DNA of 18,824 bases from Candidatus Bipolaricaulota bacterium (GCA_027021605.1 JALUUA010000025.1:1-18824); one strand, 5' to 3'; counted from the stretch's first letter, positions 5,286 through 13,549 are shown. Translations and numbers: made by a program. Notes: generated by a model from the sequence alone, not told the origin.

Positions 5286-6394
5286 GGGAAGACCTCGCGG
5301 CGAACCGTGGCCCGCTCCACGCGCTCCTCTACAACTTCTACTCCCAATCCCGGCCCGGAGGGGACGCTCAGGGTCCCGTCCGGGTTCAGCTCGAAGGGCG
5401 GCTCGACGAGGTCTTGGGGGTAGTACCGTCGGCTGGCCGAGAGGTCATTGGGCAGGGTAAACCCGGACAGCGAGGCCAAGGCGACGTTGTGGGCCCGCCC
5501 GATCCCCGTCTCCAGCATCCCGCCGCACCACACGGGGACCCCCCTCTGAACGCAGAGGTCGTGGATCTCCCGGGCGGCGGAGGGCCCGCCCACCCGCCCC
5601 GGCTTGATGTTGAGGATCCTGCAGCTCCCCAGCTTCAGGGCCTGGCGGGCGTCGTCCGGGGATTTTACGCTCTCGTCGAGGCAGACGGGCGTCTGAAGCT
5701 GTCGTTGCAGCTCCGCATGGTCCACCAGGTCGTCGTAGCGGAAGGGCTGCTCCAGCATCATCAACCCGAACCCGTCCAGGGCTTTGAGGGTGGGCAGGTC
5801 GTTGAGCGTATAAGCGGCGTTCGCGTCGGCCATCAGGGGGATCTCCCCGAAGCGCTCCCGGACGGCCTCTAGGACCTTGAGGTCCCAGCCCGGCTTGATC
5901 TTGAGCTTCACGCGACGATAGCCCTGTTCGAGAGCGTCCTCCACGCGCTTAAAGAGCTCGTCGAGGGAGGGCTGAATCCCCAGGCTGATGCCGCTCTCCA
6001 CCCGGTCCTTGACCCCCCCGAGGGCCTCCCGAAGGGAGATCCCCCGAGAGCGGGCCCAGAGATCCCACAGGGCGGACTCGAGACCGGCCTTGGCCATGGG
6101 GTGGCCCCGCACCCGCCTCCACCCCCGGGCGATCTCTGTGGGGTGCTCGAGCGCCTTTCCCAGGGTGAGCGGGAGGAGGAAATCCTTCAAAATGTGCCAA
6201 GCCGTCTCGATCGTCTCGTAGGCGTACCAGGGTCCGGCCCCGGCGACGCACTCGCCCCAGCCGGAAAGCCCGTCTCCCCGAACTTGGAGGAGGATACAGG
6301 GGCGGACTTCCTCGCGCCCGAAGCTCGTCTCGAACGGCTCCACCAAGGGCAGCTCCACGACCCGTAGCTCGACTTGCTCAATCTTTAGGGTCAT
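5282..6394 (-). CDS. N-acylamino acid racemase / o-succinylbenzoate synthase (enolase superfamily)
   Basis: A 370-residue member of the muconate-lactonising subgroup of the enolase superfamily, of the class-2 MenC/NSAR type. Catalytic residues are in place: the K163-x-K165 pair in VKLKIKPGWD, metal ligands D190 (MADANAAY), E215 (LEQPF) and D240 (CLDES), and the opposing base K264 (NIKPGR). GGMLETGIGRAHN is the usual substrate-side loop. Numbering is one off the Amycolatopsis enzyme, which does both reactions. No other menaquinone gene is nearby, and a GNAT gene lies directly upstream. In Geobacillus such pairs are linked to turning D-amino acids into L-forms through N-succinyl intermediates, so I favour the racemase role. 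Overlaps recO by 4 nt. A deacylase, expected third partner, is not in the window. Confidence 0.88.
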   Translation of the reverse strand: MTLKIEQVELRVVELPLVEPFETSFGREEVRPCILLQVRGDGLSGWGECVAGAGPWYAYETIETAWHILKDFLLPLTLGKALEHPTEIARGWRRVRGHPMAKAGLESALWDLWARSRGISLREALGGVKDRVESGISLGIQPSLDELFKRVEDALEQGYRRVKLKIKPGWDLKVLEAVRERFGEIPLMADANAAYTLNDLPTLKALDGFGLMMLEQPFRYDDLVDHAELQRQLQTPVCLDESVKSPDDARQALKLGSCRILNIKPGRVGGPSAAREIHDLCVQRGVPVWCGGMLETGIGRAHNVALASLSGFTLPNDLSASRRYYPQDLVEPPFELNPDGTLSVPSGPGLGVEVVEERVERATVRREVFP

Positions 6395-6408
6395 CTTCGT
6401 GACAAGGC

Positions 6409-6414
6409 ATTGTA
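6409..6414 (-). promoter_or_regulatory. Possible -10 box before the racemase gene
   Basis: TACAAT on the minus strand ends 14 nt before the ATG at 6394. Upstream only a weak CTGACC at a 15-nt spacing could act as a -35 box. If used, it would give the racemase and recO a separate transcript with a leader of about 7 nt. Confidence is low. Confidence 0.3.
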
Positions 6415-6428
6415 CCCGACTCAGGTAT

Positions 6429-6509
6429 CGGTCAGCGGATAGGCAAACGGATGAACGGATGCCGTCTGCGCGAAGCCCATCCGCTTATCCGTTACCCATC
6501 CGTTGACCG
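6429..6509. repeat. Imperfect inverted repeat built of CGGAT units
   Basis: The arms are 6429-6461 and 6478-6509, and about 27 of 33 positions are complementary with one unpaired base; the loop is 16 nt. Each arm contains three CGGAT-type units plus an outer CGGTCA/TGACCG. The right arm encodes the last seven residues and the stop of the GNAT gene. In RNA this would be a long hairpin between the GNAT and racemase coding regions. Confidence 0.8.
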
Positions 6510-7414
6510 AGATCCCGTCGCTCGAGAAGGACCTCAGGCAACTCTCTCTCCAACAAATAAAACCCCCGCCGCTTTTCTCCGGCCCCGTCCCCGGCTCCGG
6601 CGACGAAGAACTCGCTTACGAGGTACCCCCGGGCCAGATAGCGCCGGAAGATCTCGCGCGTCTCGAGCCGCCAGCGCAGCGCCGCCTCCGGGTCTCGTGC
6701 TTTTAGCGCGTTGAGGTCCGTGGGGATCTCCACGAGCAGCCGCTCGTCCTCGAGGTCCAAGCGGACCTCCGCGTTTTGGAGGAGGGCGCCTCGGCGCTCC
6801 GTTCGGTTCACCACGGGGGCGTGGGGCGGCGGGGCCGAAGCGGGCCGCTCGATCCGGGCCCGCACCCTGGGCGAAGAAATCCACCACTCGACCGTGAGGC
6901 GATCCGTGGGGAGCCCGCGGTTGAGCTCGTCGCGCATGTCCCCGTACAAATTTTCTTCATAGCTTCGGGCAATTACGCCCAGCTTCCCGAAGTTGAACCG
7001 GGCGTTGGCGGCCTGGAGCGGGTCGAAGGTCCAGGTGATGAGGGGGAGCCCCTGGGCGAGCACCCGCTCTCTCTGGGCGAGCTTCAGCTCGTATCCCACC
7101 CCGCGATAGCGCCGCTCGGCGAGGACCCCGCACATGAGCGAGCAGTGCTTCCAGCAGCGGTGATCGGGGTCGTAGCCCAAGAACCCGAAGACGAAGCCGA
7201 TTAGCTCGTCCCCATCCCCATCCCCGTTCCCGTCTCCACCGCCGTCGAAGGCCCCCAGCAGGACCCCGCCGCTCTTCTGGGCCGTCAGCAGCAGGTGGTG
7301 GGGGACGACACCCACGTCCGAGAAGCCCCAGATGCGCTTCTGCAGCTCCTCGCAGGCGTGCAGCTCCTCCAGAGTGTGCAGCGGCCGGATCTGGATCCCG
7401 ATCCCCATCCCCAT
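6485..7414 (-). CDS. GNAT-family N-acyltransferase (partner of the racemase)
   Basis: A 309-residue protein of the GNAT superfamily, of the type often encoded beside N-acylamino acid racemases. Visible marks are the opening helix (LEELHACEELQKRIWGF), the core strands around LIGFVFGFLGYD, and the acyl-CoA pyrophosphate loop RYRGVGYELK. The conserved ITWTFDPLQAANARFNFGKLGV segment is typical of this subfamily. Predicted role: to acylate, probably succinylate, an amino acid for the racemase. Two places are odd: the N-terminus MGMGIGIQ and the loop DGGGDGNGDGDGD are low-complexity and encoded by simple DNA repeats. The last residues (GQRMGNG) come from an inverted repeat. No convincing ribosome site precedes the ATG; the real start could be slightly further in. 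Confidence 0.82.
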   Translation of the reverse strand: MGMGIGIQIRPLHTLEELHACEELQKRIWGFSDVGVVPHHLLLTAQKSGGVLLGAFDGGGDGNGDGDGDELIGFVFGFLGYDPDHRCWKHCSLMCGVLAERRYRGVGYELKLAQRERVLAQGLPLITWTFDPLQAANARFNFGKLGVIARSYEENLYGDMRDELNRGLPTDRLTVEWWISSPRVRARIERPASAPPPHAPVVNRTERRGALLQNAEVRLDLEDERLLVEIPTDLNALKARDPEAALRWRLETREIFRRYLARGYLVSEFFVAGAGDGAGEKRRGFYLLERELPEVLLERRDLGQRMGNG

Positions 7415-7443
7415 GGCTGTCCGTCGTTGCCGTTGTCGTCGGC

Positions 7444-10400
7444 TCAGGTCCCGGTGGCGAGGTCCTCGACGGAGCGGGCGGATGCGATGATCGCCCGCTT
7501 TCTCCGGAGGCGCTCCTGGGCCCGCTCCCGTCGCTTATGGTACAGGAACTCATCGGCCCGCTCCAGGACGCTCTCGAGGCTCTCCTCGGAGTCGGGGTGC
7601 CAGGCGGCCACCCCGAAGCTGATGGAGATCTTGTGGTCCCCCAATCCGGGGTCCCAAGCGTGGAACTTCTGCAGCAGGCGCTCCATGGCCGCCTCGGCCT
7701 CCGCCTCCGCGGTCCCGGCCATCACCACCAGGAACTCGTCCCCGCCGTAGCGGACGATCACGTCCTGGGAGCGGACGCTCTCCTTCAGGATCGCGGCCAC
7801 CTCTTGGAGGATGCGATCCCCGGTGGCATGGCCGAAGCGGTCGTTAATAGCATAGAATTCATTCAAATCAATCATGACGAACGAGATGGGATACCCCTGG
7901 CGGCGGGCGCGCTCCCGTTCGGTGGCGAGGTACTCCGTGAGGTAGTGGCGGTTGTACACGCCGGTGAGCGCGTCGTGGAGGGCCATCTGCTTCAACCGTT
8001 CCCGGTCGCGGGCCCGCAGCACCGCGGCGGTGATCTCCTCGCGCAGCTCCCAGAGGCGTTGGGCGTCCTCCTCGGTGAGGGCCCCCTCCTCCTCGAGGTT
8101 GTTGACGTTGAAGAAGGCGAGCACGCGGCCCGTCTCCGGGTCGGGGAGGGGGAGCACGATCGTCGAGCCGGGGGGCGGCATCCCCAACTTCTCGCGAATC
8201 TTAAGGGTGACAGGGCTTTCCATCTGCTGAGAACGTGTAAGAATCGTCGGGCGGTCGCTCGCAAGGAGTTGCAGCAGTTCCTCCTCGCGATACTCGATCT
8301 GCCGCAGCTTCTCCATGGGGCGGCCGATTGCCATCCAGAAGCGGTAGACACCGTTCTCCTCGTCGTAGAGGAGGACGCTGCCGGCGTTCGCCCGGGGGTG
8401 AAGCATCGCGATGGCCCGCTTCAGCACGCGGTGGAGGAGCTGCTCGAAGTCCCGCGTCTCGTTCAGCTCGCGCAGGAACTCGTTGAGCTGTTGCAGCCTC
8501 TCGCGATGGCGCAGCTCCCGCAGGGCCACCCCCAGCTGGCGGGCCAGGGCCTCCATGATCTCCACGTCCTCGTGGTCAAAGGCCCCCACCTGCGCGCTTT
8601 CGATGTTGATCAACCCCAGGACCTCCCCCCCCTCGACGATGGGGACGGCCAACTCCGAGCGGATGTCCGGGTGCCCCATCAAATAGTCAGGGTGCCGGCG
8701 GACGTCGGGGACGAGGATCGTGCGCCCCTCGCGCGCCACCCGCCCGCAGATCCCCTGATCCAGCTGCAGACGCCGGAAGCGATCGAGCAGCTCCTCCTGA
8801 TCGGCAAACGTGGAGGAGAAGGCCCCGCGCCGCGAGACGAGCTCGTCCCCCTCCTTGAGATAAATGGCGACGTGCTCGTAGCGGAAGACCTCCTGGAGGA
8901 TGCGCGCCGCCTCCTCCAGGAGCGCGTCGATGGTGGTAAGGCGGGTGAGCTGCTCGCCCAAGCGGTAGACGGCTCGCAGGCGATCCCGCGAGCGGCGCAG
9001 GGCTTCCTGCCGCTCCAGCCCGCTCAGGGCCAGGGCCACTTGATCGGCCAGCGCCTGGAGCAGGCTCAGGTCGTCGGGGGTGTAGGCCCCCTTCTGGCGG
9101 TCCTCGAGGTTGAGGACTCCCAGGAGCCGCTCGCCCAGCTGAATGGGGACGGCCAGCTCCGAGCCCATCGGCTCCGTGCCCCGGATATAGCGCGGGTCTT
9201 GGGAGACGTCGTTCACCAGGGCGGGCCGCCGCTCCCGGGCCACCCACCCCGTCACCCCCTTCCCGACGGGGAGGGTATCCCCCACGCGATAGGGGCATCG
9301 GACCTCCCCGGTTTGGGCGATCAGCTCCAGCTCCCCGTCGCGGGCCAAGAGCAGCGCTCCGTACTCGTAGTCAAAGACCTCCCGGACCAGGGGGAGCACC
9401 CCCCGGTAGAGGGCCTCCAGGGAGGGGAACTCCGCCAGGCGGTGGCTCACCCGGTAGAGCGCCTGGAGGCGCTCCTGGTAGTGGGCCTTCTGGACCGCCC
9501 AGGCGGCCAGCTGCACCAGGGCCTCCAGGGGTTCCAGCTCCTCGGGGGTGGGGACCTGGCCGTGGTCGGGGTCGGCCAGGGTCACCCGCCCCAGCACCCG
9601 GCCCTCGACCTCCAGGAAGTAGACGAGCGTGTCGTGCTCCCCCCAGCGGGCCGCCTCGTCCCGCTCCCGGGCGGGCGGGCGCCCCCTTGGGTCCCCGTCC
9701 TCCTCCCGGCGGAGGACGGGGACCCCGACCTCGGTGATCTCGGGCAAGTCCCGGGGCGTGACGTAGTAGGCCGAGCCGATCCGCCGGCCGCGCTCGACGA
9801 GGGAGCGGTTGGGCAGGAGCCGTCGCTGTTCGGCCATGGCGCGGAGCGTCCGTTCCTGATCGGGCGGCAGCCCCTCGATGTAGACCCCGGCCACGTCCGG
9901 CGGCTCCGGGTCGTCCAGGGGCCGGGGGCGGTCGAAGACGAGGACCCCGGCCACCCGAAACGGCGACTGCTCGATGAGGGCCCGCACAATGGGCTTTAGG
10001 ACCTCGGGGAGGGTCGTGGCCCGCAAAAGGGAGGCCCCGATCTCCACCCCGCGGCGCTGGACCTCCCAGAGCCTCCTCCACTCCAGGGCCGCGGCCAGCT
10101 GGTTGGCCAGGAGCTGCAGGAGGGCGCTCTCCGCGGCGGAGAAGCCGCTGCGGCGGGGGCGGAACCGGCCCACGACCAGCACCCCGCTCCGCCGGCCCTC
10201 GCGCTGTAGGGGGACCCCCAACACCGCCCGCAGGCCCCGCGCGGCCCACCGCTCCGACCGCCCCGGCCAGCGGGGATAGTCGTTGATGAACTGCGGCTCC
10301 CCTCTCCGAAAGACCTCCCAGGCCAAGCCGCCCTCCGCCGCGCTCAGCCGCGCTCCCCGCATTTCCTCCGGCAACCCCAGGGTCTCCTCGAAGACGAGGT

Positions 10401-11073
10401 CGTCCCCGTGCGCGTCGTAGAGGTAGAGCCCGCCGGCGTCGGCGTCGACCAGCTCGACGGCCACCTGGAGGGCCTGGCGGATCAGCCCGCCGCGCTCCCG
10501 GCCCGGCCGGAACCAGCGGGTGGTCAGCTCCTGCAGCCGGCGGAGGGCGCGGTTGTGCCGCTCCAGCTGCCCCCGCTCCTGGGCCCGCACCACGGCCAGG
10601 ACCGCCTGGTCCGCCAGGGCTTGGGCCATCCGCAGCTCCTCGGGCGTCCACGTGCGGTGGGGGCGGTCGTAGTAGAGGGCCAGCTTTCCCAAGAGCCGCC
10701 CGTGGAACAGGGGCACGAAGAGGATGGAGCGCACCCCCTCCCGCTCGATCGCCTCCCGCAGGGGGGCGAGCTCGGGGTCCGAGGGCGCGTCCGGGATGAG
10801 GAGCGGCTCCGGTTTCTCCGGGATGTCGGGGGGCCAGGGGGAGTGGTCCGCCACCGCCCCCACGTACTCCCGGGAGAGGCCCACCGAGACCGGGGCCGAG
10901 AGCCTCCCCCCCTCGTCAAAGAGGTACACGGCGCACCGATCGCAGCCAAAGAGGGACTTTCCCAGGCGAACGAGCCGCCGCAGGAGGTCCTCCAGGCCGA
11001 GCGGCTCGTTCAGCGCCCTCAGCCCCTCCAGGAGCGTCTGAAACTTCTTTTCGTAGGTCCGAGCCACGTTCAA
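7444..11073 (-). CDS. Multi-GAF sensor diguanylate cyclase
   Basis: A very large cytoplasmic signalling protein, about 1209 residues from the TTG at 11073; the frame stays open to a TTG at 11130. Counting from that upstream TTG, six GAF-like units lie near 25-185, 195-355, 360-545 (degenerate), 550-705, 715-880 and 885-1055. A GGDEF domain ends the chain. Its active-site motif GGDEF (1129-1133) is intact, and the product-inhibition site RSQD stands exactly five residues before it, so it should make cyclic di-GMP and be feedback inhibited. In DLNEFYAIND a Tyr replaces the usual Lys after Phe. No membrane segment or EAL domain is visible. Ligands of the GAF units cannot be read from the sequence. 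It lies 29 nt before the GNAT gene and has its own candidate promoter. Confidence 0.88.
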   Translation of the reverse strand: MNVARTYEKKFQTLLEGLRALNEPLGLEDLLRRLVRLGKSLFGCDRCAVYLFDEGGRLSAPVSVGLSREYVGAVADHSPWPPDIPEKPEPLLIPDAPSDPELAPLREAIEREGVRSILFVPLFHGRLLGKLALYYDRPHRTWTPEELRMAQALADQAVLAVVRAQERGQLERHNRALRRLQELTTRWFRPGRERGGLIRQALQVAVELVDADAGGLYLYDAHGDDLVFEETLGLPEEMRGARLSAAEGGLAWEVFRRGEPQFINDYPRWPGRSERWAARGLRAVLGVPLQREGRRSGVLVVGRFRPRRSGFSAAESALLQLLANQLAAALEWRRLWEVQRRGVEIGASLLRATTLPEVLKPIVRALIEQSPFRVAGVLVFDRPRPLDDPEPPDVAGVYIEGLPPDQERTLRAMAEQRRLLPNRSLVERGRRIGSAYYVTPRDLPEITEVGVPVLRREEDGDPRGRPPARERDEAARWGEHDTLVYFLEVEGRVLGRVTLADPDHGQVPTPEELEPLEALVQLAAWAVQKAHYQERLQALYRVSHRLAEFPSLEALYRGVLPLVREVFDYEYGALLLARDGELELIAQTGEVRCPYRVGDTLPVGKGVTGWVARERRPALVNDVSQDPRYIRGTEPMGSELAVPIQLGERLLGVLNLEDRQKGAYTPDDLSLLQALADQVALALSGLERQEALRRSRDRLRAVYRLGEQLTRLTTIDALLEEAARILQEVFRYEHVAIYLKEGDELVSRRGAFSSTFADQEELLDRFRRLQLDQGICGRVAREGRTILVPDVRRHPDYLMGHPDIRSELAVPIVEGGEVLGLINIESAQVGAFDHEDVEIMEALARQLGVALRELRHRERLQQLNEFLRELNETRDFEQLLHRVLKRAIAMLHPRANAGSVLLYDEENGVYRFWMAIGRPMEKLRQIEYREEELLQLLASDRPTILTRSQQMESPVTLKIREKLGMPPPGSTIVLPLPDPETGRVLAFFNVNNLEEEGALTEEDAQRLWELREEITAAVLRARDRERLKQMALHDALTGVYNRHYLTEYLATERERARRQGYPISFVMIDLNEFYAINDRFGHATGDRILQEVAAILKESVRSQDVIVRYGGDEFLVVMAGTAEAEAEAAMERLLQKFHAWDPGLGDHKISISFGVAAWHPDSEESLESVLERADEFLYHKRRERAQERLRRKRAIIASARSVEDLATGT

Positions 11074-11101
11074 GGGTTTCCCTGGAATTCTCGGTGGGTT
11101 C

Positions 11102-11130
11102 ATGGTACACGCACAAAGGAGGGGTGTCAA
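11102..11130 (-). promoter_or_regulatory. Candidate promoter of the GAF/GGDEF gene
   Basis: On the minus strand a perfect TTGACA (11130-11125) and TACCAT (11107-11102) are 17 nt apart, between era and the sensor gene. Use of this promoter would place the transcript start near 11095. The ATG at 11103 and the TTG at 11130 would then be untranscribed. An AGGG with a 6-nt gap points to the TTG at 11073; the GTG at 11067 is an alternative. Confidence 0.5.
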
Positions 11131-11142
11131 CCGCCATCCCGT

Positions 11143-12033
11143 TCATTCGGGTCCGAGCACGCGGGCGATCTGCGCTTCGCTCTCGTTCCAGCGCTCGCGC
11201 ACCTTCACTTGGAGATCCAAGTAGACTTGGGTGCCCAGGAGCTGCTCCATGTCGAGCCGGGCCAGCCGCCCGATCTCCTTGATCCTCTGCCCCCCCTGGC
11301 CGATTAAAATGCCCTTCTGCGAGGGCTTCGCCACGTAGATCGTCGCGTACACTTCCACCAGGGGCTTGTCCTCCCGCTCCCGGATCTGGGTGACCTCCAC
11401 GTAGACGGAATAGGGCACCTCTTGGCGGGTTAAGTGGTAGATCTTCTCGCGGATGATCTCGGCCAGCACGAACTCCTCCGGCCGGTCGACGGTGACCTCG
11501 TCGGGGAAGTACTTCGGCCCCTCGGGGAGGTACTGCTTGATGAGCTGGATCGTCTTGCCCAGGTTGATCCCCTGCAGGCACGAGATAGGGATGATCTCGG
11601 CAAAGAGGCCCGTCTGGGCGTACGTCTCGATCGTCTTGGGGACCTGATCGCCCTTGGCCTTGTCGATCTTGTTGATCAGCAGGAACTTGGGCATCGAAAG
11701 CTTCTTCAGGTGCTCGAAGATCTTCGCGTCGTACTCTTGGATCTCCACCCAGGGCTCGATCATGTACAGCACGAGATCGAGACCTTCCAGAGCGCCGAAG
11801 GCTTGTTTCAGCAGCAGACGACTCAGCTTGTCCACGGGCTTGTGGAGCCCCGGGGTGTCCACGAAGACGATCTGGGCCTCGGGGTCGTTGTAGATGCAGC
11901 GGATGCGGTTGCGGGTGGATTGGCGCTTCTCCGAGACGATCAGGACCTTCTTGCCCAGGATGGCATTGATGAACGTGGACTTGCCCACGTTCGTCTGCCC
12001 CAGGACGCCGACAAAGCCGGACTTAAAGCTCAT
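11143..12033 (-). CDS. era: GTPase Era
   Basis: Essential GTPase that binds the 3' end of 16S rRNA and helps mature the small ribosomal subunit. The 296-residue length is typical. G1 is GQTNVGKST, the switch region carries STRNRIRCIY, G3 is DTPGLHKP and G4 is NKID. The C-terminal KH RNA-binding domain is marked by GILIGQGGQRIKEIG. The start ATG overlaps the hutH stop (ATGA), so its translation is coupled to a histidine-degrading enzyme, an unusual partner for an essential ribosome factor. In many bacteria era stands next to recO; here both are in the same direction but four genes apart. A further promoter inside hutH is plausible but I could not identify one. Confidence 0.97.
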   Translation of the reverse strand: MSFKSGFVGVLGQTNVGKSTFINAILGKKVLIVSEKRQSTRNRIRCIYNDPEAQIVFVDTPGLHKPVDKLSRLLLKQAFGALEGLDLVLYMIEPWVEIQEYDAKIFEHLKKLSMPKFLLINKIDKAKGDQVPKTIETYAQTGLFAEIIPISCLQGINLGKTIQLIKQYLPEGPKYFPDEVTVDRPEEFVLAEIIREKIYHLTRQEVPYSVYVEVTQIREREDKPLVEVYATIYVAKPSQKGILIGQGGQRIKEIGRLARLDMEQLLGTQVYLDLQVKVRERWNESEAQIARVLGPE

Positions 12034-13511
12034 AGCGAGATCAACTCCCGGTTGCGCACGAGGTTGAGGGCCTTCTCGATATCATCGTGCAGGAATCGGT
12101 CGCGAACCCAAGGCGGAATGTCCTCCCGAAAGCGCGCGTAGGCCCTTCGGGTTGTGGGGGCCATCCTCCCCGCATCGGAGAAGCTCAGGGCCTGGCCCGC
12201 AACGAGGAGCGCGATCGCCGCGATCTTCTCGACGTTCTGCGCGATGCGGTGGACCTTCCAGGCCGCGACGCTCGCCAGGCTGTTGTAGTCCTCCTTGCCC
12301 CCCGAGGTGGGGAGGGAGTCCACCACGGCGGGATGGGCCAGTACTTTGTTTTCGGCCACGAGGGAGGCCGCGGTGTACTGGGCGATCATGAGCCCCGAAT
12401 GGAGCCCCCCCTCCCGCACCAGGAACGGCGGGAGGTCCGGATGCTCCAGCAGATACGCGATCTGGCGTTCTAAAAACCCGCCGAGCTGGGCCGTCACGAG
12501 CCCCAGCACCTCGAGGGCGAGCGCGAGGGTCTCGCCGTGGAACTCCCCGCCCGAGAGGGCCTCCCTTGAGTCGGGGAAGAGGAGGGGGTTGTCCGTGGCC
12601 GAGTTCACCTCTACCTCCAGCGTTTTCTCGACGAATTGCAGGCCCTCCCGGACGGCCCCGAGCACCTGGGGGGCGCACCGCAGGCTGTAGGGGTCTTGGA
12701 CGTCGGGGTTGCGGTCCACAAGCCGACTGCCCTCCAGCAGGGCCCGGAGGCGCTCGGCGGCGAGCCGCTGGCCGGGGTGGGGGTGGACCTCGCCCAGCCG
12801 GGGGTCCAGCGGGGCGGTGTGGGCCCCGGCGGCCTCGTAGGCCCAGGCCGTCACGAGCAGCGCGTGCTCCCAGAGATTTTCCGCCTGAACGAAGGCGCAG
12901 AACCCGAGCCCCAGCGAGACTTGGGTCCCGTTGATGAGGGCCAGCCCCTCCTTGGGGGCGAGCTTCAGGGGCTCCAGGCCCAGCCTGGCGAGCGCCTCGG
13001 CCCCGGAGAGCCGTTCGCCTTGGAGGAGGGCCTCGCCCTCCCCGACGAGGAGCAGCGCCAGGTGGGCCAGGGGGGCGAGATCGCCGCTGGAGCCCACGGA
13101 GCCCTGCGACGGGATCACGGGCACGACGCCCGCGTTGAGCAGCTTCTGCAGGCGCTCCACAATTATAGGCCGCACGCCCGAGTGGCCCCGCAGGAGGGCG
13201 TTTAGGCGAAAGAGCAAAGCGGCACGGGCCGCTTCCGGGGGGAGGGGCTCGCCCACCCCGGCGGCGTGGCTCCTCAGCAAGTTAAGCTGCAGCTCCTCCA
13301 GCTTCTCCGGGGGGATGACCGCGGTAGAGAGCTTGCCGAAGCCCGTGTTGATCCCGTACACCCTTTGCCCCTCGGCGACGATCCCCTCCACCAAGCGGGC
13401 GGAGGCTTCCACGGCCGTCAGGGCTTTCGGGGAGAGGGAGACGGGCTCGTTTCCAAAGACGACGCGCTCGGCGTCCGACAGGGACAGATGGTGGCCGTCC
13501 AGCTCGATCAT
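12030..13511 (-). CDS. hutH: Histidine ammonia-lyase
   Basis: Removes ammonia from histidine to give urocanate, the first step of histidine breakdown; hutU, the second step, lies 2 kb away on the other strand. The 493-residue protein carries SHAAGVGEPL, the segment with the His typical of histidine-specific lyases, and GSVGSSGDLAPLAH, which forms the MIO prosthetic group. The MIO triad here is S141-S142-G143; the usual triad is Ala-Ser-Gly. The essential middle Ser and the Gly are kept, so activity is likely. NGTQVSLGLG and the ATDNPLLFPD region also match the family. The ATG at 13511 is preceded by TATCAT only 8 nt upstream, so the mRNA may lack a leader. The stop overlaps era by 4 nt. Confidence 0.95.
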   Translation of the reverse strand: MIELDGHHLSLSDAERVVFGNEPVSLSPKALTAVEASARLVEGIVAEGQRVYGINTGFGKLSTAVIPPEKLEELQLNLLRSHAAGVGEPLPPEAARAALLFRLNALLRGHSGVRPIIVERLQKLLNAGVVPVIPSQGSVGSSGDLAPLAHLALLLVGEGEALLQGERLSGAEALARLGLEPLKLAPKEGLALINGTQVSLGLGFCAFVQAENLWEHALLVTAWAYEAAGAHTAPLDPRLGEVHPHPGQRLAAERLRALLEGSRLVDRNPDVQDPYSLRCAPQVLGAVREGLQFVEKTLEVEVNSATDNPLLFPDSREALSGGEFHGETLALALEVLGLVTAQLGGFLERQIAYLLEHPDLPPFLVREGGLHSGLMIAQYTAASLVAENKVLAHPAVVDSLPTSGGKEDYNSLASVAAWKVHRIAQNVEKIAAIALLVAGQALSFSDAGRMAPTTRRAYARFREDIPPWVRDRFLHDDIEKALNLVRNRELISL

Positions 13512-13519
13512 GACGCCCC

Positions 13520-13549
13520 ATGATAGCGCCGCTTCACGTCAAGCTGCAA
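13520..13549 (-). promoter_or_regulatory. Promoter of hutH, nearly identical in its 3' part to that of fabF
   Basis: TATCAT (13525-13520) ends 8 nt before the hutH ATG; a weak -35, TTGCAG (13549-13544), lies 18 nt further up. Over 20 nt around the -10 box and start codon, 18 bases equal the fabF region. Transcription would begin at or next to the ATG. Confidence 0.45.

Noticed and set aside
6429..6509. CRISPR-like array
   Set aside because: The CGGAT units are only 5-6 nt and irregularly spaced, and the arms are inverted relative to each other. There are no spacers of regular length and no cas genes.
7537..9999. An 820-codon plus-strand frame opposite the GAF/GGDEF gene
   Set aside because: It is the antisense shadow of a GC-rich gene. 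The minus-strand frame contains recognisable GAF and GGDEF motifs; the plus-strand product is full of Gly, Pro, His and Arg without any domain.
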